Of a DNA stretch of 64,000 nt, positions 9,316 to 18,211 are shown in pieces. A model generated the notes under the pieces. The model searched no databases. It saw nothing but the letters and a program-made list of their open reading frames with translations, and was not told the origin of the DNA. Location of the stretch: NCBI RefSeq assembly GCF_029213205.1, contig NZ_JARGNH010000008.1, forward strand, positions 4,046-68,045, given 5' to 3'. How positions within the stretch are numbered: position 1 is the stretch's first letter; each line of letters opens with the position of its first letter. A program made the position numbers and the translations under genes. Source of the stretch: Pseudooceanicola sp. (GTDB lineage Bacteria > Pseudomonadota > Alphaproteobacteria > Rhodobacterales > Rhodobacteraceae).

Positions 9316-9506
9316 TGCGAAACAGCCCCATGATCTTGTCGCGTCATTCCCGGCCCGTCGCCTGTCCCGGCGTTTGCCGGGCCGGATGTTTTTTTCTTGT
9401 CGATCAAACAGACAGGGGGCTTGGCGCAGCGCGTATTCACGCGCCGTGATCCGTGCTTGCGGACCAAAGTTGTATCGCTTGACTGTCCCCTGCCGATCTT
9501 TTTGGA

Positions 9507-9553
9507 CTACCATATCTAGTGGCTGTCCCGCCGACCCATACAATTTGGAGCGG
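9507..9553 (-). promoter_or_regulatory. Candidate NrdR box pair in the nrdJ promoter
   Basis: The sequence at 9507-9522 (CTACCATATCTAGTGG on the plus strand) agrees with most of the NrdR consensus core CwAtATaTwG. A weaker candidate at 9538-9553 (ATACAATTTGGAGCGG) lies exactly 31 bases away, about three helical turns, the spacing normally seen for NrdR box pairs. NrdR is the nucleotide-sensing repressor of ribonucleotide reductase genes. No nrdR gene is in the window. Confidence 0.5.
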
Positions 9554-9825
9554 ATTGCATACTGCGGTCAACAATTCAGTTGCCCATTTTAGGGATTTTT
9601 TTGACTTGACGCGGACCCGGCAGAGTCGCGCTTCGGTTGCAGAGTTTCCCTCGGCGGATAAGCGCCTGCAATGTCTATATTTTCGCTTTCGGATTTGTGG
9701 CGCCACTAAATGTGCCCCTCAGGTCACAATTGTAACAAACGTCGGAGCAGGGTCCGCAGCGTTGCCGATTTGGCGCGGCGACGTGTGAATTTTATCCCCA
9801 CAAAATGTATCCGCGGCCGCTGGCG

Positions 9826-9843
9826 ACACAACATCTAGTGGGT
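9826..9843. promoter_or_regulatory. Isolated NrdR-like box
   Basis: The minus strand reads CCCACTAGATGTTGTGTC, the best NrdR-consensus match in the region, but it lies about 320 bases upstream of the pair close to nrdJ and no well-spaced partner is evident. It may mark a second, more distal nrdJ promoter or be a relic. Confidence 0.35.
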
Positions 9844-10202
9844 CGCGATTCGATCACCGCAGCTGGCGCTCACCTCCTGACGCCCGGTATTGGACAGCAA
9901 GACCCCCGCCCCCGGCCTTGGGATGGGCGCGATCACAGCACGCAGATCAGCGGGTGGATCAGGTCGCCGCCTGGGCTGACATCCCCACACTACAAACGCC
10001 GCAGCACGAACGCCGCAGCGGCTCCGTTTCGAAAAACGGCGCGTGGCTTTCCCCCCTCGCCCATCAGTTTATTTATGGAACCATGGGCAGAGCAGAAGAT
10101 TGCCATCGCACATCATCTAACGGGCGGAGCCATAGGCAGGGCAAACCCGCAAACGAGTCACCGGGCATCCGCCCAAGGCAATCGGCTTGGTACTGAAAGA
10201 AA

Positions 10203-10279
10203 TGGTCGGGGCGGAGAGATTCGAACTCCCGGCCCTCTGTTCCCAAAACAGATGCGCTACCAGGCTGCGCTACGCCCCG
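10203..10279 (-). tRNA. tRNA-Pro (anticodon TGG)
   Basis: The reverse strand forms a standard 77-base cloverleaf with acceptor CGGGGCG/CGCCCCG, D-arm TAGCGCAGCCTGGTAGCGCA, anticodon stem TCTGT/ACAGA closing TTTGGGA (anticodon TGG), T-arm GGGAGTTCGAATCTCTC and encoded CCA at 10203-10205. Confidence 0.96.
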
Positions 10280-10322
10280 AACCGAAGCGGTAATTACCCG
10301 CAGCCGCGCCGATTGAAAAGCC

Positions 10323-10787
10323 CTAACAGGACCAAGCGGCCCGATCCGGGTCAATCATCGGGTGGCGCAGCTGGGTGCCGAGGTTGATTCCCATGTCACG
10401 GGCCACCCCACCGGCGACCTCGAGCACATATTGAATATCGCTGCCGCCATCGAGATGGGTCAGGTCGCCGGGCACCGCCATCAGATGCCGGGCGCGCAGG
10501 GTGCCGCTGGCGTCAAAGAACAGGATATCCAGCGGAATCAGGGTGTTTTTCATCCAGAACCCGATCCGCGGCTGCGGCTGCGGATAGATGAACAGCATCC
10601 CCGCGCCAGCGGACATCGATTCGCGGAACATCAGCCCCTGCATGCGCGCCTCCGGGGTCATCGCCAGCTCAACCCGGAACCGCGCCTGCCCCCAGGGCCC
10701 GCGCAATTCGGCAACATCCTCGCGACACTCGGCCCAGGCCGCAGCGGCGGCCAGCCAACAGGCGAACGCGGCAATCAGCACCCTCAT
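10323..10787 (-). CDS. DUF192 family exported protein
   Basis: A protein of 154 residues. It begins with a signal peptide (MRVLIAAFACWLAAAAAWA) and carries the DUF192 signature (RMQGLMFRESM, MLFIYP, FWMKNTLIPLDILFFD). Its likely location is periplasmic or membrane-associated, and the molecular function of DUF192 is unknown. An upstream in-frame extension overlapping the cold-shock gene was rejected because the signal peptide begins at the ATG at 10787, which overlaps the end of the upstream gene by four bases. The two are probably one transcript. Confidence 0.85.
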   Translation of the reverse strand: MRVLIAAFACWLAAAAAWAECREDVAELRGPWGQARFRVELAMTPEARMQGLMFRESMSAGAGMLFIYPQPQPRIGFWMKNTLIPLDILFFDASGTLRARHLMAVPGDLTHLDGGSDIQYVLEVAGGVARDMGINLGTQLRHPMIDPDRAAWSC

Positions 10788-11335
10788 TCCGGCGTATCCG
10801 AATCCGCAACCCCGGTGTCCAGCCAATGCCGAATCTCCACCGCGATCAGACCACGCGCCCCCGGCAGCGCCCTCAGCCCCACCGCCTCGCCCGGCGCCAG
10901 ATCCGCCAGGCCCGAGGCGCGCAGCACCTCGATATGGACAAAGATATCGGTCGCACAGCCAAAGGCATTGGCAAATCCGAATCCCTTGTTCTTGTCGAAC
11001 CATTTCACCCGCGCCGGTTGCAGCGGCACGCTGGCGATATCGGAGGCGTCGAATTCTTCGAACAGCTCCAGTGTCATCGGGCTGGTGCCAGCTGGCGGCG
11101 CAATCGACAGCACCTCGGCGGCCTGCACGCCTCGGGGGCTGCGCTGCACCATCATCGCCACCCGCGCGCCCTCGACCACCGATCCCTGGCCGAAATTGCG
11201 CAGCACATTGGCGTGCAGCAGAATGTCAGGCCCGCCATTGTCGGCCAGAACAAAGCCAAAGCCGCGCGTGGCATCAAACCACTTCACCACACCTGCATTG
11301 AACTCGAGCTCCTGATCGAAAGTGCCCGCTTGCAC
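10784..11335 (-). CDS. Two-domain cold-shock protein
   Basis: Two cold-shock (OB-fold, nucleic-acid-binding) domains lie in tandem. Each has the RNP1-type pattern: VVKWFDATRGFGFV in the first and RVKWFDKNKGFGFA in the second, joined by an acidic linker. CspA-type proteins bind single-stranded RNA or DNA, and the double-domain form is usual in alphaproteobacteria. I chose GTG at 11335 (183 residues) because AGGAG lies nine bases upstream and the long N-terminal extension of the open frame has no domain character. The last four bases overlap the DUF192 start. Confidence 0.85.
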   Translation of the reverse strand: MQAGTFDQELEFNAGVVKWFDATRGFGFVLADNGGPDILLHANVLRNFGQGSVVEGARVAMMVQRSPRGVQAAEVLSIAPPAGTSPMTLELFEEFDASDIASVPLQPARVKWFDKNKGFGFANAFGCATDIFVHIEVLRASGLADLAPGEAVGLRALPGARGLIAVEIRHWLDTGVADSDTPE

Positions 11336-11466
11336 CGCTCTGCCGCTCCTGTCCCGAAAAATCAGTCGGGCCCGATGGGCCAATCGCACATGAGTGTCCT
11401 TCGAACCGGGGCAACCGTCAACCCGCCCGCGCTGCGGCACTCACGGCGCAATGCCGCGCAGCGACT

Positions 11467-12072
11467 TCATGGGGACAGGCGCGCGATCTGCCACGCGGCC
11501 GCGCTGCTGGCCCGGGTCCAGCGAAACCGGTCATGCAGGCGAAACGCGCCATCGGCCCAGAATTCGATCTCGACCGGGTCGATGCGATACCCCCCCCAAA
11601 AGGGCGGGCGCGGCGGGTTGGCGCCCTTGGCTGCCGTCACCTTGGCCACTTCGGCCATCAGCGCCGCGCGCGAGCTTAGCGGTTGCGACTGCGCCGAGGC
11701 CCAGGCGCCGAGCCGCGACTTCAGCGAGCGCGAGGCATAATAGGCGTCCGCCTGCGCCCCATCCTCGCGGCTGACATTGCCCCGCACCCGGATCTGGCGG
11801 CGCAGGGATTTCCAATGCATCACAAAGGCCGCCTTGCCCGCACCCTCGACCTCTTCCGCCTTGGCACTGCGGTAATTTGTATAAAAGACAAAGGCATTTG
11901 CCTCGATCTCTTTCAGCAAAACCATGCGCACATTCGGCAGCCCGTCGCTGTCGACACTGGCCAGTGCGATGGCATTGGCATCGTTGATCTCGACCGCTTC
12001 GGCCTCGGCCAACCAGCGCCGGGCGATGACAAAAGGATCGTTGCCTTGGAAAATACCGCTTCTGTCGCTCAT
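11467..12072 (-). CDS. pdxH: Pyridoxamine 5'-phosphate oxidase
   Basis: An FMN-dependent enzyme that makes pyridoxal 5'-phosphate from the pyridoxine or pyridoxamine phosphate. The 201-residue length and the motifs [37 protein letters not shown] and the C-terminal [17 protein letters not shown]-type ending match PdxH. Divergent from fabI across 87 bp that must hold both promoters. The protein would supply PLP for enzymes such as the aminotransferase at 14.9 kb. Confidence 0.93.
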   Translation of the reverse strand: MSDRSGIFQGNDPFVIARRWLAEAEAVEINDANAIALASVDSDGLPNVRMVLLKEIEANAFVFYTNYRSAKAEEVEGAGKAAFVMHWKSLRRQIRVRGNVSREDGAQADAYYASRSLKSRLGAWASAQSQPLSSRAALMAEVAKVTAAKGANPPRPPFWGGYRIDPVEIEFWADGAFRLHDRFRWTRASSAAAWQIARLSP

Positions 12073-12159
12073 AGCCTCACCTTATCCCGCGCCCTTGATG
12101 ACCCTTCACCAATCGCCTAAAGGACTTGCACAGATGCAAGATTGGGTCGGGAGCGCAAG

Positions 12160-12966
12160 ATGTCAAACAACCTGCTGGCGGGCAAGCGCGGCCTTATTAT
12201 GGGCTTGGCCAATGACAAGTCGATCGCCTGGGGCATTGCGCAGGCCTGCGCCGATGCTGGGGCCGAGCTGGCGTTCTCTTATGTCGGCGATCCGTTCCGC
12301 AAACGTGTAGAGCCTCTGGCCGCACAGCTCGGCGTTACCAAACTGTTTGATTGCGACGTTGGCGACGAGGCCTCGATCGACGCCTGCTTCAAGGGCGTGG
12401 AAGAGGCCTGGGGCGGTCTGGATTTCATCGTCCACGCCATCGGCTTTTCCGACAAGAGCGAATTGCGCGGCCGCTACATCGACACCAGCCGCGCCAATTT
12501 CACGATGACGATGGATGTCTCGGTCTATTCCTTTACCGCCGTCGCAAAGCGGGCGGAACGGCTGATGGGGCCTGGCGGGTCGATGCTGACCCTCACCTAT
12601 TACGGCGCCGAACAGGTGATGCCGCATTACAATGTGATGGGCATCGCCAAGGCAGCGCTTGAGGCTTCGGTGAAATATCTGGCCGAGGATCTGGGCAAGG
12701 ACGGCATCCGGGTGAATGCGATCTCGGCCGGGCCGATCAAGACCCTGGCGGCCAGCGGCATTGGCGATTTCCGCTATATCCTGAAATGGAACGAGCTGAA
12801 TTCCCCCCTGCGCCGCAATGTGACTCAGGAAGAGGTCGGCAAGGCCGCGCTCTACCTGCTCTCCGATCTCGGCTCCGGCACCACCGGTGAAAACCTGCAT
12901 GTCGATGCCGGCTATCACGTGGTGGGCATGAAGGCGGTCGACGCCCCGGATATCGACAAAAGCTGA
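12160..12966 (+). CDS. fabI: Enoyl-[acyl-carrier-protein] reductase (NADH)
   Basis: Catalyses the last reduction of each fatty acid elongation cycle. A short-chain dehydrogenase fold of 268 residues with the FabI variant of the nucleotide motif (GLANDKSIAWGIAQ) and the active-site pattern YNVMGIAK (Y-x6-K), which separates FabI from ordinary short-chain dehydrogenases. The start at 12160 (MSNNLLAGKRG) is preferred over an upstream ATG at 12142. Followed by two LysE-type exporters with only short gaps. Confidence 0.94.
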   Translation: MSNNLLAGKRGLIMGLANDKSIAWGIAQACADAGAELAFSYVGDPFRKRVEPLAAQLGVTKLFDCDVGDEASIDACFKGVEEAWGGLDFIVHAIGFSDKSELRGRYIDTSRANFTMTMDVSVYSFTAVAKRAERLMGPGGSMLTLTYYGAEQVMPHYNVMGIAKAALEASVKYLAEDLGKDGIRVNAISAGPIKTLAASGIGDFRYILKWNELNSPLRRNVTQEEVGKAALYLLSDLGSGTTGENLHVDAGYHVVGMKAVDAPDIDKS

Positions 12967-12973
12967 GGACAGG

Positions 12974-13570
12974 ATGCAAGCCGCGCATCTCATCGCTTTC
13001 AATATCGCAATTCTCGGCGCGCTGATCTCTCCGGGGCCAGCCTTCCTGACGATCCTGCGCACGGCGCTGGCACGAGGCCGCGCCGCCGGGCTGGGCTGCG
13101 CGGTGGGCCTCGCTCTGGCCGCAGTCAGCTGGAGCGCCCTGGCGATTGTCGGGCTGACGGCGGTGTTCACGCTGGTTCCCTGGGCCTTTGCCGTGCTCAA
13201 GATCGGTGGCGCGGCCTATCTGATCTGGCTGGCCATCACGCTCTGGCGGCAGGCAGATCAACCGGTTGCAATGACGACATCGGGTGGCAGATCGCCGTTT
13301 CGGCTGGGCCTGCTGACCAACTTTGCCAACCCCAAGGCGGTGATTTTTGTTGCGGCTATATTCACCACGGTTTTCCCGGCGATGCCGCAAGGCGGTGAGG
13401 CCGTTCTGGTACTTGGCAATCACTTGCTGCTCGAACTGCTGTATTATGGCGGCGCGGTTCTGATGCTGACCACCCAGCCCGCGCGCGCCGCCTACGTGCG
13501 GATGAAACGTGTCTTTGATCGCTGCGCCGCGCTGGTCCTTGGCGCGCTCGCCTTGCGCGTCGCGGTCTGA
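12974..13570 (+). CDS. LysE/RhtB family amino-acid exporter (copy 1)
   Basis: A 198-residue membrane protein with the family N-terminus (HLIAFNIAILGALISPGPAFL, with the conserved SPGP) and the GLLTNFANPKAVIFV motif. About six hydrophobic segments are present. The family exports amino acids and homoserine lactones; the substrate here is not predictable. The gene is seven bases after fabI and followed by a paralogue. Confidence 0.85.
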   Translation: MQAAHLIAFNIAILGALISPGPAFLTILRTALARGRAAGLGCAVGLALAAVSWSALAIVGLTAVFTLVPWAFAVLKIGGAAYLIWLAITLWRQADQPVAMTTSGGRSPFRLGLLTNFANPKAVIFVAAIFTTVFPAMPQGGEAVLVLGNHLLLELLYYGGAVLMLTTQPARAAYVRMKRVFDRCAALVLGALALRVAV

Positions 13571-13574
13571 CCAT

Positions 13575-14189
13575 TTGACCCTCGCCGCCTTCCTCTCGAT
13601 CATCGCCATCCACCTGCTGGCGGCGATCAGCCCCGGCCCCTCCTTTGTCGTCTGCCTGCGAATCGCCGCACAGGAAGGGTTTCGCACCGCGGCCGCCCTG
13701 GCCCTCGGCTTTGGCCTTGGCGCCGCGCTCTGGGCGACGGCGGCCCTCGCCGGGCTGGCGCTGCTGTTCGAACTGGTCCCGGCCCTGTTCACCGCATTGA
13801 AACTGGTCGGCGCGGCGTTCCTGATCTGGATCGCGATTCAAATGTGGCGCCATGCCAGCGCCCCGCTCGAGCTCGACCTGGCCGCGACAGAACGGATGAC
13901 GCGCTCCCGCGCCTTCCGCTTCGGCTTTCTCACCTTCGCCACCAATCCGAAACCGGCGGTGTTCTTTGGCGCGGTTTTTGTCGGGCTGGTGCCGCCGGGC
14001 ACGCCGCTGCCCTGGCTCATCGCGATTGTCGCGGCGGTTTTCGTCAACGAGGTGCTCTGGTATCTGCTGGTGGCGCGTCTGTTCTCGACAGGCAAGGCGC
14101 GTGCGGGCTATGCCCGGGTCAAGACTGCGGTGGATCGCAGCTTTGCCGGGCTGCTAACCCTCTTTGGCCTCAAGATCGCTCTGGGATAG
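13575..14189 (+). CDS. LysE/RhtB family amino-acid exporter (copy 2)
   Basis: Same family as the preceding gene (ISPGPSF, FGFLTFATNPKPAVFF). The open frame extends back into copy 1, but the family N-terminus (LTLAAFLSIIAIHLLAAISPGP) begins at TTG 13575, four bases after the upstream stop, giving 204 residues. The two copies are clearly diverged in sequence and so are not a recent duplication. Confidence 0.8.
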   Translation: MTLAAFLSIIAIHLLAAISPGPSFVVCLRIAAQEGFRTAAALALGFGLGAALWATAALAGLALLFELVPALFTALKLVGAAFLIWIAIQMWRHASAPLELDLAATERMTRSRAFRFGFLTFATNPKPAVFFGAVFVGLVPPGTPLPWLIAIVAAVFVNEVLWYLLVARLFSTGKARAGYARVKTAVDRSFAGLLTLFGLKIALG

Positions 14190-14198
14190 GAGACCCAC

Positions 14199-14705
14199 AT
14201 GACCGACACCCGCCTGCCCCATGAAAAGGGCTTTCACGTCAGTTGGGATCAGATTCATCGCGACAGCCGGGCGCTGGCCTGGCGGCTGGATGGCCACGGC
14301 CCCGATGACGGCGCCTGGAAAGCCGTGGTCGCGGTCACCCGCGGCGGCATGGCCCCGGCGATGATCGTCGCGCGCGAGCTGGACATCAGGGTGGTCGACA
14401 CGATCTCGGTGCGCTCTTACGACCATCAGGACCAGTCCGAAGCGCAGGTGCTGAAAGCGCCGGACGCGGCGGTGATGGGCGATGGCACCGGCATTCTGAT
14501 CGTCGATGACCTGGTCGACAGCGGCAAGACGCTTGAGCTGGTCCGACAGCTCTACCCCAAGGCGCATTTCGCCACCGTCTATGCCAAGCCGCAGGGCCGT
14601 GCCCAGGTCAACACCTTCATCACCGAGGTCAGCCAGGACACTTGGATCTTCTTTCCCTGGGACATGGCGATGCAATATGTGAAGCCCTATCGCGGCACCG
14701 ATTGA
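14199..14705 (+). CDS. gpt: Xanthine(-guanine) phosphoribosyltransferase
   Basis: A type I phosphoribosyltransferase of 168 residues with the PRPP-binding loop [13 protein letters not shown] and the early [11 protein letters not shown] motif. It salvages xanthine, guanine or hypoxanthine to the nucleotide; Gpt-type length and the C-terminal WIFFPWD motif support this call. Nine bases after the second exporter and probably cotranscribed with it. Confidence 0.85.
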   Translation: MTDTRLPHEKGFHVSWDQIHRDSRALAWRLDGHGPDDGAWKAVVAVTRGGMAPAMIVARELDIRVVDTISVRSYDHQDQSEAQVLKAPDAAVMGDGTGILIVDDLVDSGKTLELVRQLYPKAHFATVYAKPQGRAQVNTFITEVSQDTWIFFPWDMAMQYVKPYRGTD

Positions 14706-14883
14706 ACGCGCCCGACCAACACAGCCGCCCCACCCGCCTGCCTGCCGCAACCGTTTCTTCTGGTTGAAACCACCTGCGCCGGAGGCCAGTGATGCGCCGG
14801 GCGCGATGCCGGGATCGCCGTTTTCCCGGGCGCCGGGCCCGTCCGACGCCAGACCACAGACCAGTGCAACGCCCGGAGTCCCC

Positions 14884-16068
14884 ATGCCACCCCGCACCGC
14901 AACCACATTTCCGTCGCCGGTGATGCAGGCCCGCCGCTGGCTGGCCGGTGCCGAATTCCCGCCCGAGCGCCCGCTGATCAATGTCAGCCAGGCGGCACCC
15001 GTCGATTCACCGCCAGAGCCTTTGCGCCGCGAAATGGCCCGGCTGGTGATGGCGGAACCGCAGGCTCATCTTTACGGCCCGGTCCTTGGCCTGCCGGAGC
15101 TGCGCGATGAAATCGCCCGCCAATGGTCCGCCGCCTATGACGGCAAGGTGCGCCCCGACCAGGTCGCCATCACCTCGGGCTGCAACGAGGCCTTTTGCGC
15201 CGCCATCGCCACCCTGACCAGCGAAGGTGATGAGGTGATCCTGCCGACGCCCTGGTATTTCAATCACAAGATGTATCTCGACATGGCCGGGGCCGTCGCG
15301 GTGCCGCTGTCCACCGGCACCGGGCTGATCCCCGACCCCGAATCCGCCCGCGCCCTGATCACGCCGCGCACCCGGGCGATTGCCCTGGTCAGCCCGAACA
15401 ACCCCGCAGGCGTCGAATATCCGCCCGCCATCCTGCGCGGCTTTTACGATCTCTGCGCCGAGGCCGGGATCGCCTTGATCCTGGATGAGACCTACCGCGA
15501 CTTCCATTCCTCGGACCGCGCCCCGCATGATCTGTTCGGCCGTGCCGATTGGGGCGAGACGCTGATCCAGCTCTATTCCTTTTCCAAGGCCTACCGGCTG
15601 ACCGGCCACCGGGTCGGCGCGATGATCACCGGCCCCGCCCGCTTGGCCGAGGTCGAGAAATTCCTCGACACCGTCACCATCTGCCCGGCCCAGCTCGGCC
15701 AGTTCGCGGCCCTTTGGGGGATGCGGAATCTGCGCCAGTGGCTGGCCGGAGAACGGGACGAGGTGCTGGCCCGGCGCGCCGCGATCGAGGCCGGGTTCGC
15801 GCCGCTGGCGGCCAGGGGCTGGCACTTGCTCGGCTGTGGCGCCTATTTCGCTTACCTTGCCCATCCCTTCGCCCTGCCCTCGGACCAGCTGGCGCCGCTG
15901 CTGCTGCACCAGGCCGGCGTCCTGCTGCTCCCCGGCACCATGTTCACCCCGGCGGGTGATTCAGCCGGGGCCGCGCAGCTGCGCATCGCCTTTGCCAATC
16001 TGGACCGCGATGGCATCGCCCGGCTGTTGACCCGGCTTGCCGAATTTGACCCGGCAGAGCCGAGGTAA
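14884..16068 (+). CDS. PLP-dependent aminotransferase, class I/II
   Basis: Fold type I aminotransferase. Visible motifs are the substrate-side YGPVLGLPELRDEIA, the PLP-contacting SPNNPAGVEYP and the Schiff-base lysine in YSFSKAYRLTGHRVG. An N-terminal extension of the open frame (from 14764) is proline/alanine-rich and unlike the family, so ATG 14884 (394 residues) is preferred. The substrate is uncertain: aspartate/aromatic-type enzymes share this pattern. It stands alone between gpt (178 bp) and ppiD. Confidence 0.8.
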   Translation: MPPRTATTFPSPVMQARRWLAGAEFPPERPLINVSQAAPVDSPPEPLRREMARLVMAEPQAHLYGPVLGLPELRDEIARQWSAAYDGKVRPDQVAITSGCNEAFCAAIATLTSEGDEVILPTPWYFNHKMYLDMAGAVAVPLSTGTGLIPDPESARALITPRTRAIALVSPNNPAGVEYPPAILRGFYDLCAEAGIALILDETYRDFHSSDRAPHDLFGRADWGETLIQLYSFSKAYRLTGHRVGAMITGPARLAEVEKFLDTVTICPAQLGQFAALWGMRNLRQWLAGERDEVLARRAAIEAGFAPLAARGWHLLGCGAYFAYLAHPFALPSDQLAPLLLHQAGVLLLPGTMFTPAGDSAGAAQLRIAFANLDRDGIARLLTRLAEFDPAEPR

Positions 16069-16095
16069 ACTTCTCCCGATTGCCCGCCTGCGCCC

Positions 16096-16123
16096 TTGTG
16101 ACAGGACCCGACGCGCATTAGAC
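16096..16123 (+). promoter_or_regulatory. Candidate sigma-70 promoter of ppiD
   Basis: TTGTGA (16096-16101) and TTAGAC (16118-16123) are spaced by 16 bases, about 60 bases before the ppiD start. Confidence 0.4.
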
Positions 16124-16185
16124 ATGCGGACCGGAGCCGACGGGCGACACAGACCGGCGGGCGATCAAAGGCAGGGAGCGGTGAA

Positions 16186-18027
16186 ATGGCGGCGAAAAAG
16201 GCAAGTCAGACGGTGGTCTGGATCATCATGGCTTTGCTGGTCCTCGGGCTGGGCGGCTTTGGGGTGACCAATTTCTCTGGCACCATCCGCACCATCGGCT
16301 CGGTCGGCGACAAAGAGATCGACGTCGATACCTATGCCAGCGCCCTGCGCGAAGAACTGCGCGCGATCGAGGCGCAGACCGGCCAGCCGCTCAGCTTTGA
16401 TCAGGCCGAGCAGCTGGGTCTGGTCGACGCCACCCTGTCGCGGGTGATCACCGCCCGCGCCTTTGACAATGAAACCGCCAGCCTGGGGATTTCGGTCGGC
16501 GACGCCACCCTGGCCCAGCAGCTCCAGTCGATCCAGGCCTTCCAGGGCATCGACGGCAAATTCGACCGCGAGGCCTATAAATTCGCGCTGGAACGCAGCG
16601 GCACCACCGAAACCCGGTTCGAAACCCGCCTGCGCGAGGAAACCGCCCGTACCCTCCTGCAAGGGGCTGTGGTCTCGGGCGCGGGCATGTCGGGCACCTT
16701 TGCCGAAACCCTGCTGAATTACCTCGCCGAAACCCGCAAGGTCAGCTGGATCCGGCTGGATGAAACCGCGCTCGACGCCCCGATCCCGGAGCCGAGCCAG
16801 GACGAATTGCAAGCCTTTTACGAGGCCCATATCGACCGCTACACCATCCCGGCGCGCAAACAGATCACCTATGCCTGGCTGACCCCGGACATGCTGACCG
16901 ACAGCGTCGAGATCGACCAGGAAACCCTGGACAAGGCCTATGCCGACCGGCGCAGCGAATTCGAACGCCCCGAGCGGCGGCTGGTGGAACGGCTGATCTA
17001 TCCCGACAGCGCCGCCGCAACCGCGGCGCGCGACCGGCTGGACAGCGGCGCGGTGGATTTCGACACGCTGGTCGAGGAACGCGGACTGGCGCTGTCCGAT
17101 ATTGACCTTGGCGACGTGACCGAGGCCGAGCTGGCCAGTGTCGGCGCCGCGGTCTTTGCCGCCGAAAGCGGCGCGGTGGTCGGCCCGCTCGACACCGACC
17201 TCGGCCCGGCGCTGTTCCGTATCAACGGGGTGTTCCCGGCGCAGACCGTCGAACATGCCGACGCCATCGAGATCATCCGGTTGGAACTGATCGGTGACCG
17301 TGCCCAGCGGCTGGTCGAGCAGCAGATGGAAACCATCGAGGATCTGCTCGCCGGTGGCGCCACTCTGGAAGAGCTGGTCGACGAAACCGACATGCAGCTG
17401 GGCAAGATCGATTGGTATGCCGGTTTCAACGAGGATATCTCGGCCTATGACGGCTTTGACGATGCCGCTGCCAAACTTGAAGAAGACGATTACCCAGAGA
17501 TCAACCAGCTTGAGGACGGCGGCATCTTTGCGATGCGGCTGGAAGGCACCCTTGCTGCCGAACCGGCGCCGCTGTCCGAGGTGATCAGCCGGGTCCAATC
17601 CAGCTGGGAAACCGAACAGACCCTGATCCAGCTGCGCGACAAGGCGGCGGGCCTGCGCGACCGGCTGCTGGAAAGCGCCGATTTCGACACGCTGGGGCTG
17701 GAGGTCACTGTCGAAGAGGCGCTGACCCGCAATGGTTCGGTGCTCGGCGCGCCCGAGACTTTCGTCGCCGAGGCCTTTGCGATGAAACCCGGCGAGGTGC
17801 GGATCACCGAAGGCTTTGGCTCGGTGCAGATCCTGCGGCTCGACGCGGTGCTGCCGCCCTCGGATCTGGATGACAGCACCGGCCAATTGCGCGCCGGTTT
17901 GCAAGAGGCCGCCAGCCAGAGCCTCGGCCAGGACCTCTACATCGCCTTCGCCAACGATCTGCGCGCCCGCGCCGGGGTCACTCTCGACCAGTCGGCGATC
18001 AATGCGGTGCATGCCAGCTTCCGTTAA
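16186..18027 (+). CDS. ppiD: PpiD-like membrane-anchored periplasmic peptidyl-prolyl isomerase/chaperone
   Basis: A protein of 613 residues with one N-terminal membrane anchor (residues about 9-30), then a SurA_N-type chaperone region and a parvulin-type region around residues 220-360. This layout matches PpiD, which helps outer-membrane and secreted proteins fold at the periplasmic face. The parvulin part looks degenerate, as is common in PpiD. In many Rhodobacteraceae this gene precedes trpE; here it is followed by a convergent gene instead. Confidence 0.85.
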   Translation: MAAKKASQTVVWIIMALLVLGLGGFGVTNFSGTIRTIGSVGDKEIDVDTYASALREELRAIEAQTGQPLSFDQAEQLGLVDATLSRVITARAFDNETASLGISVGDATLAQQLQSIQAFQGIDGKFDREAYKFALERSGTTETRFETRLREETARTLLQGAVVSGAGMSGTFAETLLNYLAETRKVSWIRLDETALDAPIPEPSQDELQAFYEAHIDRYTIPARKQITYAWLTPDMLTDSVEIDQETLDKAYADRRSEFERPERRLVERLIYPDSAAATAARDRLDSGAVDFDTLVEERGLALSDIDLGDVTEAELASVGAAVFAAESGAVVGPLDTDLGPALFRINGVFPAQTVEHADAIEIIRLELIGDRAQRLVEQQMETIEDLLAGGATLEELVDETDMQLGKIDWYAGFNEDISAYDGFDDAAAKLEEDDYPEINQLEDGGIFAMRLEGTLAAEPAPLSEVISRVQSSWETEQTLIQLRDKAAGLRDRLLESADFDTLGLEVTVEEALTRNGSVLGAPETFVAEAFAMKPGEVRITEGFGSVQILRLDAVLPPSDLDDSTGQLRAGLQEAASQSLGQDLYIAFANDLRARAGVTLDQSAINAVHASFR

Positions 18028-18211
18028 GACGGCCTGACAGCGCGCGGTGCGGCGAAGGCCGCGCCGCCATCGCCCAGGCTGTCGATCACCACGTTTGACA
18101 GATTTTGTCGGCACCTGCGCGTTATTGCAGATTGCGTCAGGCGGTCCGGGTATCCGGCGTCAACGGCAGAGGCCGGTCACCCGGCCCCACCTTTGGGCCC
18201 GACGCGCCCCT

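Larger units (their letters stand above)
9316..10202. other. Long regulatory/non-coding interval upstream of nrdJ
   Basis: About 0.9 kb between the nrdJ start and tRNA-Pro, more AT-rich than the flanks between about 9540 and 9840. It contains NrdR-like boxes and an imperfect palindrome GTCACAATTGTAAC at about 9722-9736. A short direct repeat AACGCCGCAGC occurs twice near 9997-10020. The open frames here have no plausible protein character, and one runs through the tRNA. I looked for B12-box-like elements on the nrdJ strand and saw none. Confidence 0.6.

Noticed and set aside
9316-9543. N-terminal 76-codon extension of nrdJ
   Set aside because: The extension covers the promoter and NrdR-like box, is Arg-rich, and the family N-terminus begins at MKIERKY.
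9316-9600. Cobalamin riboswitch upstream of nrdJ
   Set aside because: Expected for a B12-dependent enzyme, but no B12-box-like sequence was seen on the minus strand of the leader.
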